Shown in pieces: positions 43,318-52,241 of a DNA stretch of 64,000 nt (position 1 is its first letter; the number at the start of each line of letters is the position of its first letter). The notes beneath the pieces were generated by a model. It had not been told where the DNA came from. It worked only from the letters and a program-made list of their open reading frames with translations, and ran no database searches. The translations under genes were made by a program, and so were the position numbers. Source of the stretch: Mesorhizobium sp. WSM4313 (GTDB lineage Bacteria > Pseudomonadota > Alphaproteobacteria > Rhizobiales > Rhizobiaceae); NCBI RefSeq assembly GCF_002294725.1, contig NZ_NSFT01000004.1:248001-312000 (forward strand), given 5' to 3'.

Positions 43318-44004
43318 ATGTACGTTCTGCATATCGGCAACAAGAACTATTCGTCCTGGTCGCTTCGGCCGTGGTTGCTGATGCGCGTCCTCGACATTCC
43401 CTTCGAGGAGCGGTTGACGCCGTTCCCGAGCGGATCGAGTTTCGATCTCTACCGACAATTCTCGCCCAACGGCCGGGTGCCCTGCCTTATCGATGACGGC
43501 TGGGCGGTCTGGGATTCGCTCTCGATCGTCGAATACCTGGCCGAACGCCACCAGGGCGTGTGGCCGGCGGAGGCGAAGGCGCGCGCGTGGGCGCGCTCGG
43601 CCGCCGCCGAGATGCATTCGAGCTTCACCGCGATGCGCAATGACTGCCCGATGAGCTGCGGCGTGCGCGTCGCGCCATTGCCGATGTCCGGCGCGCTGAA
43701 GCACGACATCTTTCGCATGGGAGACTTGTGGAACGACGGCCTTGTGCGTTTCGGCGGACCTTTCCTGGCCGGCGACCGTTCCGGCGCCGTTGATGCCTTC
43801 TTTGCTCCCATCGCATTCAGGGCGCAGTCCTATGGCCTGACTTTCGAAGGCGAAGCGGCTAACTATCCGCGGCGGCTGCTCGATCTGCCGGCCATGCGCG
43901 AATGGTACGCGGCCGGACTTGCCGAGACGTGGCGCGAGCCTGGCCACGAAGCCGAAGTCCGTGCCGCCGGCACCATCGTCGAGGATTTGCGGGCAACAGC
44001 TTGA
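43318..44004 (+). CDS. Glutathione S-transferase
   Basis: The 228-residue protein has a thioredoxin-like N-terminus (MYVLHIGNKNYSSWSLRPWLLMRVLDIPFEERL ... FSPNGRVPCLIDDGWAVWDSLSIVEYL) with a Ser/Cys-type active-site region (NYSSWS) and the G-site PCLIDDG...DSLSI. The helical C-terminal domain follows from about residue 90. The cytosolic enzyme conjugates or reduces using glutathione. Substrate unknown. Start ATG at 43318 behind GGGGACTG. Confidence 0.9.
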   Translation: MYVLHIGNKNYSSWSLRPWLLMRVLDIPFEERLTPFPSGSSFDLYRQFSPNGRVPCLIDDGWAVWDSLSIVEYLAERHQGVWPAEAKARAWARSAAAEMHSSFTAMRNDCPMSCGVRVAPLPMSGALKHDIFRMGDLWNDGLVRFGGPFLAGDRSGAVDAFFAPIAFRAQSYGLTFEGEAANYPRRLLDLPAMREWYAAGLAETWREPGHEAEVRAAGTIVEDLRATA

Positions 44005-44007
44005 TGG

Positions 44008-45003
44008 TCAGACCCGCCCGAGCCGTCGCACGAACATGTAGATGATGCCGGCGATCACGACCGAGATCGCCGTCACCACCCAGAATCCCAGCGGCGTGCC
44101 GACCAGCGGCAATCCGCCGACATTCATGCCGAACAGCCCGGAGATGATGGTCATCGGCAACAGCACCGCCGTCATGACGGAGAGGATATAGAGCAGCTGG
44201 TTCGACTGCTCGGTCAGCTTGGCCATCAGCTCGTCCTGCAACAGGCGCGTGCGCGCCTGCAGTTGCTCGCCGTCGTGATGCAGCGTGTGCGCCCGGTGCG
44301 AAAGCCGGGTCGCCATGTCGTTGATGGGGTCGGGCAGTTCGTTGCGATGCGAATGGTCGAGATGGCGGAAGAGGCTGGTGAGCGTCGCCATCTGCCGGTG
44401 GATCAGCACCAGCTGCCGGCGCGCGTCGACCAGCGCCTGGCGCTCATTGTGCCATGCATCGCACACGATGCGATCCTCGATGCCGTCGAGCGTGTCGCCC
44501 ATCTTGTCGAGCTCGGCCGACATGCCGTCGAGCGACTGGCCCATCACCGCCTCGATCAGCTCGGCCGGCGTGCGGAATTTTCGCGCGCCGCTCTCCACGA
44601 GCTTGCGGATCTTGTCGACCGATTCCAGCGGCTGCTTGCGGGCGCCGATCAGCATCCTGTCGTTGAAGGCGAAGCGGAAATGGGTGAGCCCGCGCGCCTC
44701 GGCGAAATCGTGCCTGAGGTCGGGCAGGTCGCCGTAGAGGAAGTCGTCCTCGAAATCGATCTGGCAGCCATGGCTGGGTGACAGGAAGGCATCGCGCACC
44801 GGCGCCGGCAGGGCCTGCTCGGCGCCGATCTCCTGGCGGGCGCGCATGTCGGTGATCTGGTAGCTGCGCCAGCTCCAATGCGCCTCGGCGGGATCCTTGG
44901 TGCGGCTACCGTCGGCCTTGAAATGGTAGACGAAGAACAGCCCGTGCTCGTCCGGCAAATAGGGCGAGAGGTCGGTGCCTTCGGCGGGGAGGGCGATGTT
45001 CAT
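44008..45003 (-). CDS. zntB: CorA/ZntB-family metal ion channel
   Basis: The 331-residue protein has a large cytoplasmic N-terminal domain and a helical stalk (MDGIEDRI-like region). Two C-terminal membrane helices follow, with the GMN motif in FGMNVGG between them (LLYILSVMTAVLLPMTIISGLFGMN; LGFWVVTAISVVIAGIIYMFV). It resembles the zinc exporter/importer ZntB more than CorA, but the metal is not certain. The ATG at 45003 is preferred over an extension to 45051. Convergent with GST, 4 bp apart. Confidence 0.88.
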   Translation of the reverse strand: MNIALPAEGTDLSPYLPDEHGLFFVYHFKADGSRTKDPAEAHWSWRSYQITDMRARQEIGAEQALPAPVRDAFLSPSHGCQIDFEDDFLYGDLPDLRHDFAEARGLTHFRFAFNDRMLIGARKQPLESVDKIRKLVESGARKFRTPAELIEAVMGQSLDGMSAELDKMGDTLDGIEDRIVCDAWHNERQALVDARRQLVLIHRQMATLTSLFRHLDHSHRNELPDPINDMATRLSHRAHTLHHDGEQLQARTRLLQDELMAKLTEQSNQLLYILSVMTAVLLPMTIISGLFGMNVGGLPLVGTPLGFWVVTAISVVIAGIIYMFVRRLGRV

Positions 45004-45193
45004 GGCGGCTTCGCCGGCTCTTGATGCGGTCGGGGTCGCGGGGGCGGCCACGGCAAACCTACCATGGAGGTTGCCGCCTGGTGTGACAGTTCGATGACTA
45101 GAGCTGCTGTCACTCTCGACAGGGCTGTCCTATCGTTGCTGGACAACCCGCGCGGCCGGCGGCGGTGCTGTCAACGGCGGCTCGCATCGTCCG

Positions 45194-47878
45194 CTATGCC
45201 GTGGCCAGCCATTTGCGCGATATGGCGAAGGTCCTGAAGGATTTTGCGTCCATCGGGCGCCCGAATGCGTAGCCTTGCAGGATGTCGCAGCCGAGGTCCT
45301 TCAGGATGCGCGCATGTTCCATCGTCTCGACGCCTTCCGCCACGACGCCAATGCCGAGCGATTTGCCGATCTCGATGATTGACGACACCAGCCGCCGCTG
45401 CGCCGCCGAGCCGGTTATCGGCGTGACGAGCTGCCGGTCGATCTTGAGACGGCTCGGTTGCAGTTTGAGCAGGCTGACGACGGATGCATGGCCCGTGCCG
45501 AAATCGTCGATCTCGATGTCGATCCCGAGTTCCTTGATGTGCTCGATGTTCCAGGCGACAAGCTCGTCATTTTCGTCCAGGAAAATCGATTCCACGAGCT
45601 CGAATGAGACGGTTCCCTCCTTGATCGGCAGCTTGCGCAGGCCGTTGATCAGGTCTTTGTCCTCCAGCCTTCGTGCCGAGACGTTGACGGAAAAGCGCGG
45701 GATGTTGAGACCGTCGCGCGACCAGCGCTGGAAATTCTGCAGCGTTTGTTCGAGAATCGTGCGGTCGATCAGCGAGACCACATTCAATTCCTCGGCCACT
45801 TTGAGGAAGATGTCGGGGGCGAGGATGCCGCGTCGTGGATGGCGCCAGCGAGCCAGCGCCTCAACGCCGACGATCTCGAGGGTCTTGGCATCGAACTGTG
45901 GTTGGTAGTAGGCGATGAATTCGTTGCGCTCCAGCCCGCCCAGGATCTCGTCCGCGGTCTGCTTGGTCCTGACGATCTCGCTCTGCAACTCTTCGTTGAA
46001 GAACTCATAACGATTGCGACCGCGGCTCTTGGCTCGATAGAGCGCGAGATCGGCGTTGACCAGCAGCTGCTTTGCATCGACGCCGCTAAGCGCCGCAATC
46101 CCGATGCTGACCCCGAACCGGCATTGGTGGCCTTTATAGTCGACGGGCTGGCGCATTTCTTCGATAATACGGTCCGCCAGCGCGGCGAGTTCATTGTCAT
46201 CGCGCCCCTGGCACACCACAACGAACTCGTCTCCGCCGATGCGCGCCACGAAGTCGCCTACCCGGGCGTTGGCTTTGATGACCTTCGAGGCATGCATGAG
46301 CATGGCGTCGCCCGCCGCATGGCCGAGCGTGTCGTTGATGTGCTTGAAGCGGTCGAGGTCGAGATGCAGCAGCGCAGTGCGATCCTCGGGCGAATTGGCC
46401 AGCATCTCGTCGAGGTAACGGCGATTGGGCAGGCCTGTTAGCGAATCGTGCAGCGCAACATGCTCGATGCGCGCCTTGGCGGCCTTGAGTTCGGCATTCT
46501 TCGATTCCGACAATTGCCGTTCACGCACCAGATTCTCGTTGAGCAGAACGTCGCTGGTCACGTCCCATTCGGCTCCGACCATCTTCGGCGTGCCGTCGCT
46601 GTCCTGGAAATAGCTTGCACGCGCCCGCACATGGCGGACGGTGCCGTCTGGGCGAAGCAGTCGATACTGCGACGAGTAGGGACCTTTTGCAGCCACGGCA
46701 AGGTCGAACTCGCGCTGTGCCCGTGCGATATCCTCGGGGTGGATCGCCAGTGCCCAGTCATCATAGCCGCGCGGCTTCCCGTCGGCGGGCTTGCTGTAGA
46801 TCTCATTGACGCGATCGTCCCACAGCAGCTCGTCGGTGATGAGGTCTTGCTCCCACACGCCGATGCCCGAAGCCTCCAGAGCCAGTTCCAGCCTCCCGGA
46901 CAGGCGCCTCAATTCGGCATAGTTTTTCTGCCTTTCGCCGAACAGCCGTCCGGCCACCAGGATGGGCAGCACCACCAGCACGGCGGCGAGCGCCATGAGC
47001 GCCTGCAAGACCCGCTCGTTCTTCGGCACGGTCGGCCAACCGCCCTTTGGGATTGCCGATATCTGCCAGGAACCGAACGGCAGCTGCACTTCTGCCGTCA
47101 CCGGATTGTTCTTGACGATGTCGGCGCCACCGAAGAAGCGCTGGCCGCCACCGCCAAGCGCATCCTTTCCGGTAAGCGCCACATCTATGTCGAGACCGGG
47201 ATCGGTGAGGCCGCTTGCGGCGTAGAGCCGATCGATATCGATAGCCGCCGAGACAAGGCCCCAGAAACGATCGCCGCCCCCCGCTGTCGGCACGAAGACA
47301 GGAATCCGGCCGATGAAGGCGCGCCCGCCCTGCCTGAGGTCGACGGGACCGGCAAGCACCGATATGCGCTGGTCGCGGGCCCTAAGCGCCGCCAAGCGTT
47401 GCGCCTCGTTCTTGCGGTAGTCGAGGCCGATCGCCTTCTCGTTGCCTTCCATCGGATACATCAGCGAAATGACGAGATCGGGCGCGCCGCCAATATTGCG
47501 CAACTGCGATTTCTGCTTGAAGAGATTGGCAGCGAGGGAGGCAAATCTCTGCTGCCCCATATAGGGCTCGGTGACGATGGCCGAGACGAGGCCCTGAACC
47601 AGCTGGAGATTGCCGTTGATGTTTCCTTCCAGCTTGGCGCGGATGATGTTGACCTTGTAGAGGACGTCGGCGCGCGTGAGTTGATCGGAAACCGTTTTGT
47701 TCTGCTGGTCGACGAAGATTGCGCAGATCATGAGCACGACGAAGGCAATCGCCGCCGGCACGTTGGCGGAAGAGAAAACGGCCTGCCTGATACGACCGAT
47801 GTTGAAATTTGTCGCGGTCAATTCAACCCGAATAGCTTTCCTGGGCGACGCTCCGTCGATCGGAGGACGATGCGCCAT
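45194..47878 (-). CDS. CHASE-PAS-GGDEF-EAL membrane c-di-GMP enzyme
   Basis: The 894-residue protein has an N-terminal membrane helix near residues 38-56 and a periplasmic CHASE sensor (about 60-290, LDYRKN and RAFIGRIPVFVP). A second membrane helix lies near 305, then a PAS domain (about 335-450, LELALEASGIGVWEQDL). The GGDEF domain has RIGGDEFVVV at residue 548 and the EAL domain has GVEALARW at 673 plus DDFGTGHASV. It is an inner-membrane enzyme that would make or break c-di-GMP in response to an external signal, perhaps a small organic ligand as in other CHASE proteins. Confidence 0.93.
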   Translation of the reverse strand: MAHRPPIDGASPRKAIRVELTATNFNIGRIRQAVFSSANVPAAIAFVVLMICAIFVDQQNKTVSDQLTRADVLYKVNIIRAKLEGNINGNLQLVQGLVSAIVTEPYMGQQRFASLAANLFKQKSQLRNIGGAPDLVISLMYPMEGNEKAIGLDYRKNEAQRLAALRARDQRISVLAGPVDLRQGGRAFIGRIPVFVPTAGGGDRFWGLVSAAIDIDRLYAASGLTDPGLDIDVALTGKDALGGGGQRFFGGADIVKNNPVTAEVQLPFGSWQISAIPKGGWPTVPKNERVLQALMALAAVLVVLPILVAGRLFGERQKNYAELRRLSGRLELALEASGIGVWEQDLITDELLWDDRVNEIYSKPADGKPRGYDDWALAIHPEDIARAQREFDLAVAAKGPYSSQYRLLRPDGTVRHVRARASYFQDSDGTPKMVGAEWDVTSDVLLNENLVRERQLSESKNAELKAAKARIEHVALHDSLTGLPNRRYLDEMLANSPEDRTALLHLDLDRFKHINDTLGHAAGDAMLMHASKVIKANARVGDFVARIGGDEFVVVCQGRDDNELAALADRIIEEMRQPVDYKGHQCRFGVSIGIAALSGVDAKQLLVNADLALYRAKSRGRNRYEFFNEELQSEIVRTKQTADEILGGLERNEFIAYYQPQFDAKTLEIVGVEALARWRHPRRGILAPDIFLKVAEELNVVSLIDRTILEQTLQNFQRWSRDGLNIPRFSVNVSARRLEDKDLINGLRKLPIKEGTVSFELVESIFLDENDELVAWNIEHIKELGIDIEIDDFGTGHASVVSLLKLQPSRLKIDRQLVTPITGSAAQRRLVSSIIEIGKSLGIGVVAEGVETMEHARILKDLGCDILQGYAFGRPMDAKSFRTFAISRKWLATA

Positions 47879-48064
47879 CGATCGCAGTTAAAGGAAAGTG
47901 CTTAAATTAGAACTTCCATGCCCGCCTCAAGTTGCGCCATTCGCGGCCTGGAGGCTTGCCTTGAGCCAACAAACTCAAGCCATGATTAACGCCGGCTAAC
48001 CGGGCCGTTCATCGCGCAAAAATCGTGATCTTCCGTTGCCTCCAAAAAATTCTTTCCGCCCCCG

Positions 48065-48093
48065 GGGAATAAAGCCCGGGCCTTCCGGGTCTT
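48065..48093 (+). promoter_or_regulatory. Second GGGAATAAA-N15-GTYTT motif, upstream of secreted-peptide gene
   Basis: GGGAATAAA (48065-48073) and GTCTT (48089-48093) have the same 15-bp spacing as the pair at 19561-19589 before the ECF sigma gene. It lies 60 bp before the 48153 start. The -35-like part is embedded in a CCCGGG palindrome. If functional, it would place this locus under the same sigma factor. Confidence 0.4.
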
Positions 48094-48152
48094 GGCTGTA
48101 GCGAGGCCATCCTCCCTAGGCACGCATCAACCAACCCGGAAGGAATACGCAC

Positions 48153-48365
48153 ATGAACAGAACCGCCTTTGCCGCAGTCGCCATCCTGGTTGTCACCGGC
48201 AGCGCCTTTGCCGGCAGCGACCACTTCTCCTGGACGAATGGCGGCCAGCAGGCTGCCGTCGTCGACACCACCACCACCGCCTCCATCGCGAGGCCCGAAA
48301 TGGCCCGCCACGTCACGAAGCCGGCGGCCAGGATTGCTGCGGAAGAGCCCGGCCAGGGCATTTGA
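48153..48365 (+). CDS. Small secreted protein (70 residues)
   Basis: The sequence opens with MNRTAFAAVAILVVTGSAFAGS, a short classic Sec signal peptide with an AFA-G cleavage site, then about 50 hydrophilic residues with a TTTTASIARPEM patch. RBS AAGGAAT precedes the ATG. Similar tiny exported proteins are frequent targets of envelope-stress sigma factors in rhizobia, but no function is known. Followed by two hairpins. Confidence 0.65.
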   Translation: MNRTAFAAVAILVVTGSAFAGSDHFSWTNGGQQAAVVDTTTTASIARPEMARHVTKPAARIAAEEPGQGI

Positions 48366-48534
48366 GGTCACTGAGCCGGCGGGACCGAAAGGTCCTCGCT
48401 CCGGAGCCCGGGGCGAAGGGTTCTGATCGCGGCGGGGAAGGCACGCCTCGCCGGGTCGGAAAACCACAAGTCCTGATCTCCTCGGCGCCGGTCGGTCTTC
48501 AGTCGGACCGGTCGGCGCCGGTTTCCGCAGTCTT

Positions 48535-48562
48535 GGCGGAGGGCAGCACCGGGCCCTCCGCC
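48535..48562. terminator. Perfect 9-bp hairpin after the secreted-peptide gene
   Basis: GGCGGAGGG at 48535-48543 pairs exactly with CCCTCCGCC at 48554-48562. An earlier palindrome, CGGCGCCG at 48483-48490 with CGGCGCCG at 48513-48520, precedes it. The 312-bp gap 48366-48677 otherwise holds only these and the repeat that follows. No T-run, so only a possible terminator. Confidence 0.45.
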
Positions 48563-48569
48563 ATTCCCT

Positions 48570-48614
48570 GCATGTCGCCCAAAAGTGCGCAGCGGTTTTG
48601 GGACAACGACATGC
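48570..48614. repeat. Rhizobial palindrome GCATGTCG ... CGACATGC, copy 2
   Basis: Nearly identical to the copy at 15862-15908: CATGTCGCCCAAAA, core TGCGCAGCGG, then TTTTGGGACAACGACATG. Two differences are visible in the inner part. It lies between the secreted-peptide gene and the metallo-hydrolase gene. Confidence 0.85.
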
Positions 48615-48677
48615 GGCAAACCAATGGACTACCGCCTGAAACCTGAAACAACCCGCAGCCATTAGAGGAGATTTCCG

Positions 48678-49649
48678 ATGTTCAACATGACGCGTCGCAT
48701 GGTGCTGGGATCCGCCGCCGCCGCTGCCGCCTTCGGCATTGCCGGCAAGCTGGAATTCGCGCCCGCGGCTTACGCCGAAACCCCGGTCGAGCCGCTGGTC
48801 GGCTTCTACAAATACAAGGTCGGCTCGCTCGAGGTCACCGCCGTCTATGACGGCATTTGGCGCAAGCCCCACGACCCGGCCTTCATCAAGGACGTGTCGG
48901 TCGACGATACCAAGGCGGCGCTCGCCAAGGCGGGACTGACCACCGAGTTCATGCCGATCCCGCTCACCGTCGTGGTGCTCAAGATGAATGGCCGCACTAT
49001 CATGATGGACGCCGGCTCCGGCGTCGGCCAGTGGCAGGCCAACGCCACGCATCTGCCGGCCAACATGAAGGCGGCCGGCATCGACTACAAGGCGATCGAC
49101 ACCATCATGATCTCGCATTTCCATCCGGACCATGTCTGGGGCCTGATGGAAAAGGGCACCAACGATCCGGTGTTCCCGAATGCCGAGCTGATCGTCAACG
49201 CCACCGAGTATAATTGGTGGACCGATCCGAGCCGGCTGGCCAAGCTGCCCGAGGGCCGCAAGCCGGCGGGCAAGCGCATCGCTGAGAACTTCCCGAAATG
49301 GAAGAACTGGAAGCTGGTCGACGACGGCACTGAAGTGGTGCCCGGCATCCGCATCATGGCGGCGCCCGGCCACACGCCCGGCCATTCCGTCTACCATGTC
49401 GATGCCGGCTCCGAGCAGTTCCTCGTCTCGGCCGACACCATGTACGTGCCTGCGCTGCTCGCCCCGCATCCCGAATGGCAGGGCGCCTACGACCAGGACG
49501 GGCCGATGGCGATCGCCACGCGCCACAAGATCATCGACCAGGTGATTGCCGACAATGTCCGCATCTGCGGCTCCCACTTCCCGTTCCCCGGCACAGGCAG
49601 CTTCGTCAAGGACGGCAATGCCTACGCCTTCACCCCAACCGAGATCTGA
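48678..49649 (+). CDS. Tat-exported MBL-fold metallo-hydrolase
   Basis: The 323-residue protein has a twin-arginine signal (MTRRMVLGSAAAAAAFGIAG, then PAAYAE). The metallo-beta-lactamase fold follows, with ISHFHPDHVWGLM (HxHxDH) near residue 148 and GHTPGHSVY near 235. A possible lactonase, glyoxalase II-like or sulphur-dioxygenase-like role cannot be resolved. The Tat signal implies folding and metal loading in the cytoplasm before export. RBS GAGGAGA precedes the ATG. Confidence 0.88.
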   Translation: MFNMTRRMVLGSAAAAAAFGIAGKLEFAPAAYAETPVEPLVGFYKYKVGSLEVTAVYDGIWRKPHDPAFIKDVSVDDTKAALAKAGLTTEFMPIPLTVVVLKMNGRTIMMDAGSGVGQWQANATHLPANMKAAGIDYKAIDTIMISHFHPDHVWGLMEKGTNDPVFPNAELIVNATEYNWWTDPSRLAKLPEGRKPAGKRIAENFPKWKNWKLVDDGTEVVPGIRIMAAPGHTPGHSVYHVDAGSEQFLVSADTMYVPALLAPHPEWQGAYDQDGPMAIATRHKIIDQVIADNVRICGSHFPFPGTGSFVKDGNAYAFTPTEI

Positions 49650-49684
49650 TCTGAATCGGATCCTGAACAGAAGGCGACAACTCA

Positions 49685-50146
49685 ATGAAACACGCACTTT
49701 TCGCGGTGCTCGGCGCCATTGCGGCCTTGACGGCGGCCCCGATCGCCATCGCCGTTCCGGCCTATGCCGTGGACGACATCGAAGGCGCCGACGCGCCGGA
49801 CCTGACGGCGGTGAAGGCCAAGATCGAGGCCAAGGACTATCAAAGCGCGCTGGCCGACCTGCGCGACCTCGCGCAGGACACGCAGCAGGCCGACGTCTAC
49901 AACCTGCTCGGCTTCACGCTGCGCAAGACCGGCGACTACCAGACCTCGCTCACCTACTACACCAAGGCGCTGGAGCTTCAGCCCGACCACAAGGCGGCGC
50001 ATGAATATCTGGGCGAGCTCTATGTCGAGACCGGCGACATGGCCAAGGCCAGTGAGCAGCTCGCCTCGCTGCAAAAGCTCTGTCCGGCCGGCTGCGAGGA
50101 GCTTGCCGATCTCAAGCAGGCGATCGCCACCAAGGTGACGAAATAG
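49685..50146 (+). CDS. Secreted TPR protein
   Basis: The 153-residue protein has a signal peptide (MKHALFAVLGAIAALTAAPIAIAV, then PAYAVDD) and about three TPR repeats (YNLLGFTLRKTGDYQTSLTYYTKALEL, HKAAHEYLGELYVETGDMAKASEQL). A CPAGCEEL segment at the end has two Cys. It starts 35 bp after the hydrolase gene and is probably its periplasmic partner, though that is inferred from position only. Confidence 0.85.
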   Translation: MKHALFAVLGAIAALTAAPIAIAVPAYAVDDIEGADAPDLTAVKAKIEAKDYQSALADLRDLAQDTQQADVYNLLGFTLRKTGDYQTSLTYYTKALELQPDHKAAHEYLGELYVETGDMAKASEQLASLQKLCPAGCEELADLKQAIATKVTK

Positions 50147-50173
50147 GCGGCTCGCAAGAGCTCGCCACCTTTT

Positions 50174-50235
50174 GGGCGCCACGGCGGTAGCGCCCGAAAA
50201 CCGGAGCCGGCGTTCCTCTCCCTCGCGCCGGCTCC
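50174..50235 (+). terminator. Double hairpin after the TPR gene
   Basis: GGGCGC (50174-50179) pairs with GCGCCC (50190-50195). Then GGAGCCGGCG (50203-50212) pairs exactly with CGCCGGCTCC (50226-50235), followed by GATCTTTC. The second is a plausible terminator for the 48678-50146 unit, leaving DoxX either separate or reached by read-through. Confidence 0.5.
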
Positions 50236-50320
50236 GATCTTTCAATCTCAAGCGCACCTGCATGGACGCGGGCGACCGCCCATTTTCCAAACTGCCTGTT
50301 TCCAAAGACTGGAGCCGACT

Positions 50321-50803
50321 ATGACACCGATCAGACTTGCCGAAAAACTTCACGCCAGCGACGTCGTCCTGCTTGCCGGCCGGCTGCTGCTGTCGCTGAT
50401 CTTCGTGCATGAAGGCCTGCAGCTGGCGACCCATTTCGAGGGCGCTGAGAAGGCGATGGCCGCGCTCGGCGTCGGCACGCCGCTGCTTCTCGCCACCATC
50501 GCGTTGCAGCTCGGCGCCGGCCTGTCGGTGGCGCTCGGCATCCTGGCGCGGTTGGGCGCGATCGGGCTCGGCCTGTTCTGCCTGATGACGGCCGGCCTCT
50601 TCCACACCAATTTCGCCAGCCAGAACGAATTGCTGCATTTCGAGAAGGACCTCGCCATTGCCGGCGGCATGTTCATCCTGGCGCTCGCCGGTTCGGGCAG
50701 GCTGTCGATGGACAGGGTGCTGACTGGGTTCGCGAAGGACACCAAGATCGATCCGCCCGTCGAGCAGCATCCGTCGGTGGGGGAGACGAGCTTGCCGGTT
50801 TGA
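50321..50803 (+). CDS. DoxX-family membrane protein
   Basis: The 160-residue protein has four membrane helices: DVVLLAGRLLLSLIFVHEGLQLA, LLLATIALQLGAGLSVALGIL, GAIGLGLFCLMTAGLFHTNF, and LAIAGGMFILALAGS. This is the DoxX/YphA arrangement, and some members associate with quinone or thiol redox chemistry. RBS GGAGCC precedes the ATG. Role unproven. Confidence 0.85.
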   Translation: MTPIRLAEKLHASDVVLLAGRLLLSLIFVHEGLQLATHFEGAEKAMAALGVGTPLLLATIALQLGAGLSVALGILARLGAIGLGLFCLMTAGLFHTNFASQNELLHFEKDLAIAGGMFILALAGSGRLSMDRVLTGFAKDTKIDPPVEQHPSVGETSLPV

Positions 50804-50834
50804 GACGCGGGTCCGCGTGAGGTGAGGGCGGCCT

Positions 50835-51617
50835 CTACAACACGCTCGTGATCCCGCCATCCACCAGCAGCGTCTGTCCCGTCACGAAGCTTGCCGCATC
50901 CGACGCCAGGAAAACCGCCGCGCCCGCCAACTCTTCGACATCGCCCCAGCGCCGCATCGGGGTGCGGCCGGCGAGCCAGGTGGAGAATTTCTCGTCGGCG
51001 ACCAATGCTGCGTTGAGCTCGGTCTTGAAATAGCCGGGCGCGATGGCGTTGACGCGCACGCCATGCTGGCCCCATTCGCCGGCCATCGACTTGGTCAGCA
51101 TGGTGATGGCGCCCTTGCTCGCCGCGTAAGGCGCGATCGAGGGCCGGGCGAGCGCGCTCTGCACCGACGACACGTTGATGATCACGCCCTTGCCGCGCGC
51201 AATCATCCCTTTGACCGTCGCCCGGCTCACCTTGAACACGCCGTCGAGGTTGGTCGCCATCAGCGCGTCCCAGTCTGCATCGGAAAAGGTCTCCAGAGGC
51301 GCGCGGCGCTGGATGCCGGCATTGTTGACCAGGATGTCGATCGGCGCGGTGCCGGCTTCGCTCGCCGCGATCGCCGCGTCGACCGACTGCGTGTCGGTTA
51401 CGTCGATAACCGCTTCCGTCACCGTGTAGCCTTCGGCGCGCAAACGGTCGCCGGCGGCCTTCAACTCGTCGGCCTTGCGGCCGCCGATTGTGACGCGTGC
51501 GCCCGCAGCAGCTAACGCCTCAGCGAAAGCGAGCCCCAGCCCGCGGCTGGCGCCGGTGACGAAGGCATGCCGGCCTTCAAGGCCGAAGAGACGGCCGAGA
51601 TAATCAGTCGAACGCAA
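50835..51617 (-). CDS. SDR-family oxidoreductase (gluconate 5-dehydrogenase-like)
   Basis: The 260-residue protein is a classical SDR with TGASRGLGLAFAEAL (NAD(P) binding), NNAGIQRRAPLETFSDADWD, the Ser/Tyr/Lys site (NVSSVQSALARPSIAPYAASKGA) and a C-terminal VDGGITSVL. It resembles IdnO, which reduces 5-keto-gluconate. The start is a TTG at 51617 inside the last codons of a remnant idnD, with AAGG as ribosome binding site, so translation was once coupled to idnD. Confidence 0.85.
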   Translation of the reverse strand: MRSTDYLGRLFGLEGRHAFVTGASRGLGLAFAEALAAAGARVTIGGRKADELKAAGDRLRAEGYTVTEAVIDVTDTQSVDAAIAASEAGTAPIDILVNNAGIQRRAPLETFSDADWDALMATNLDGVFKVSRATVKGMIARGKGVIINVSSVQSALARPSIAPYAASKGAITMLTKSMAGEWGQHGVRVNAIAPGYFKTELNAALVADEKFSTWLAGRTPMRRWGDVEELAGAAVFLASDAASFVTGQTLLVDGGITSVL

Positions 51618-51690
51618 TTTGCACCTTCATCGATTGCGATTTGTCGCTGGCCAGTTTGACCTTGCGGGCCTCGGCGAGCGGCAAATGTTG
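51604..51690 (-). pseudogene. C-terminal remnant of L-idonate 5-dehydrogenase (idnD)
   Basis: On the minus strand the frame ends LPLAEARKVKLASDKSQSMKVQIAFD, followed by the TGA at 51606-51604. This matches the end of IdnD-type alcohol dehydrogenases. Upstream the frame degrades within about 30 codons and no nucleotide- or zinc-binding part is present before the gntR fragment. Its last 14 bases overlap the SDR start. Judged a deletion remnant. Confidence 0.6.
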
Positions 51691-51848
51691 CTGAGCAGAG
51701 GTGCCGGGATCCTTCCTCGCACAGCTAGCAGCAAAGCCCGGCTCCATTCAACCGATTCATCTGATAAATCGGACTAACAAGCGGGCTGTGCCGCCCTGGC
51801 AATTAGTCGGTGCGGTCGATCCCGCACGTGTAACACTCGGCGGCAGAC

Positions 51849-52241
51849 TTGAACGGGCCGGGACAAATGGCGGGCAACCAGACCTCATCGGTGACGGATG
51901 ACATAACCAACAGTCTCGGCCGCGAGATACTCGGCGGGCTGTTTCCGCCCGGCGCGACGCTGCTTGGCGAGGAAGAGATCTGCGCCCGCTTCGGCGCCAG
52001 CCGAAGTGCCGCGCGCGAAGCGGTGAAGATCCTGTCGGCCAAGGGCCTGCTGCTCACCCGCCCTCGGCGAGGGTCGCGCTTCCGCCCGCTGAAGGACTGG
52101 AATTTCCTCGACCCTTCGGTGCTGGGCTGGTTGCGCGCCTGTGCCACCCCGCGCCATTTCATCATCGAGCTTCTGCCGCGCTCTCGGCAGGCATTGGCAT
52201 TCAGGCGGCGGCCGGCCGCCTTGGCTTGCGCAAAGTCTTGA
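51849..52241 (+). pseudogene. Truncated GntR (FadR-type) regulator
   Basis: The frame encodes a winged helix-turn-helix (DDITNSLGREILGGLFPPGATLLGEEEICARFGASRSAAREAVKILSAKGLLLTRPRRGSRFRPLKDWNFLDPSVLGWL). About 25 residues of unrelated tail follow; the effector-binding FCD domain (about 120 residues) is missing. The last 41 bp overlap the 3' end of the convergent dioxygenase gene, marking the deletion junction near 52175-52200. It may still make a DNA-binding fragment. An alternative start is 51867. Confidence 0.75.

Noticed and set aside
48009..49697. 562-codon minus-strand frame opposite the MBL gene
   Set aside because: It covers the repeats and hairpins as well as the gene, and no domain is recognisable.
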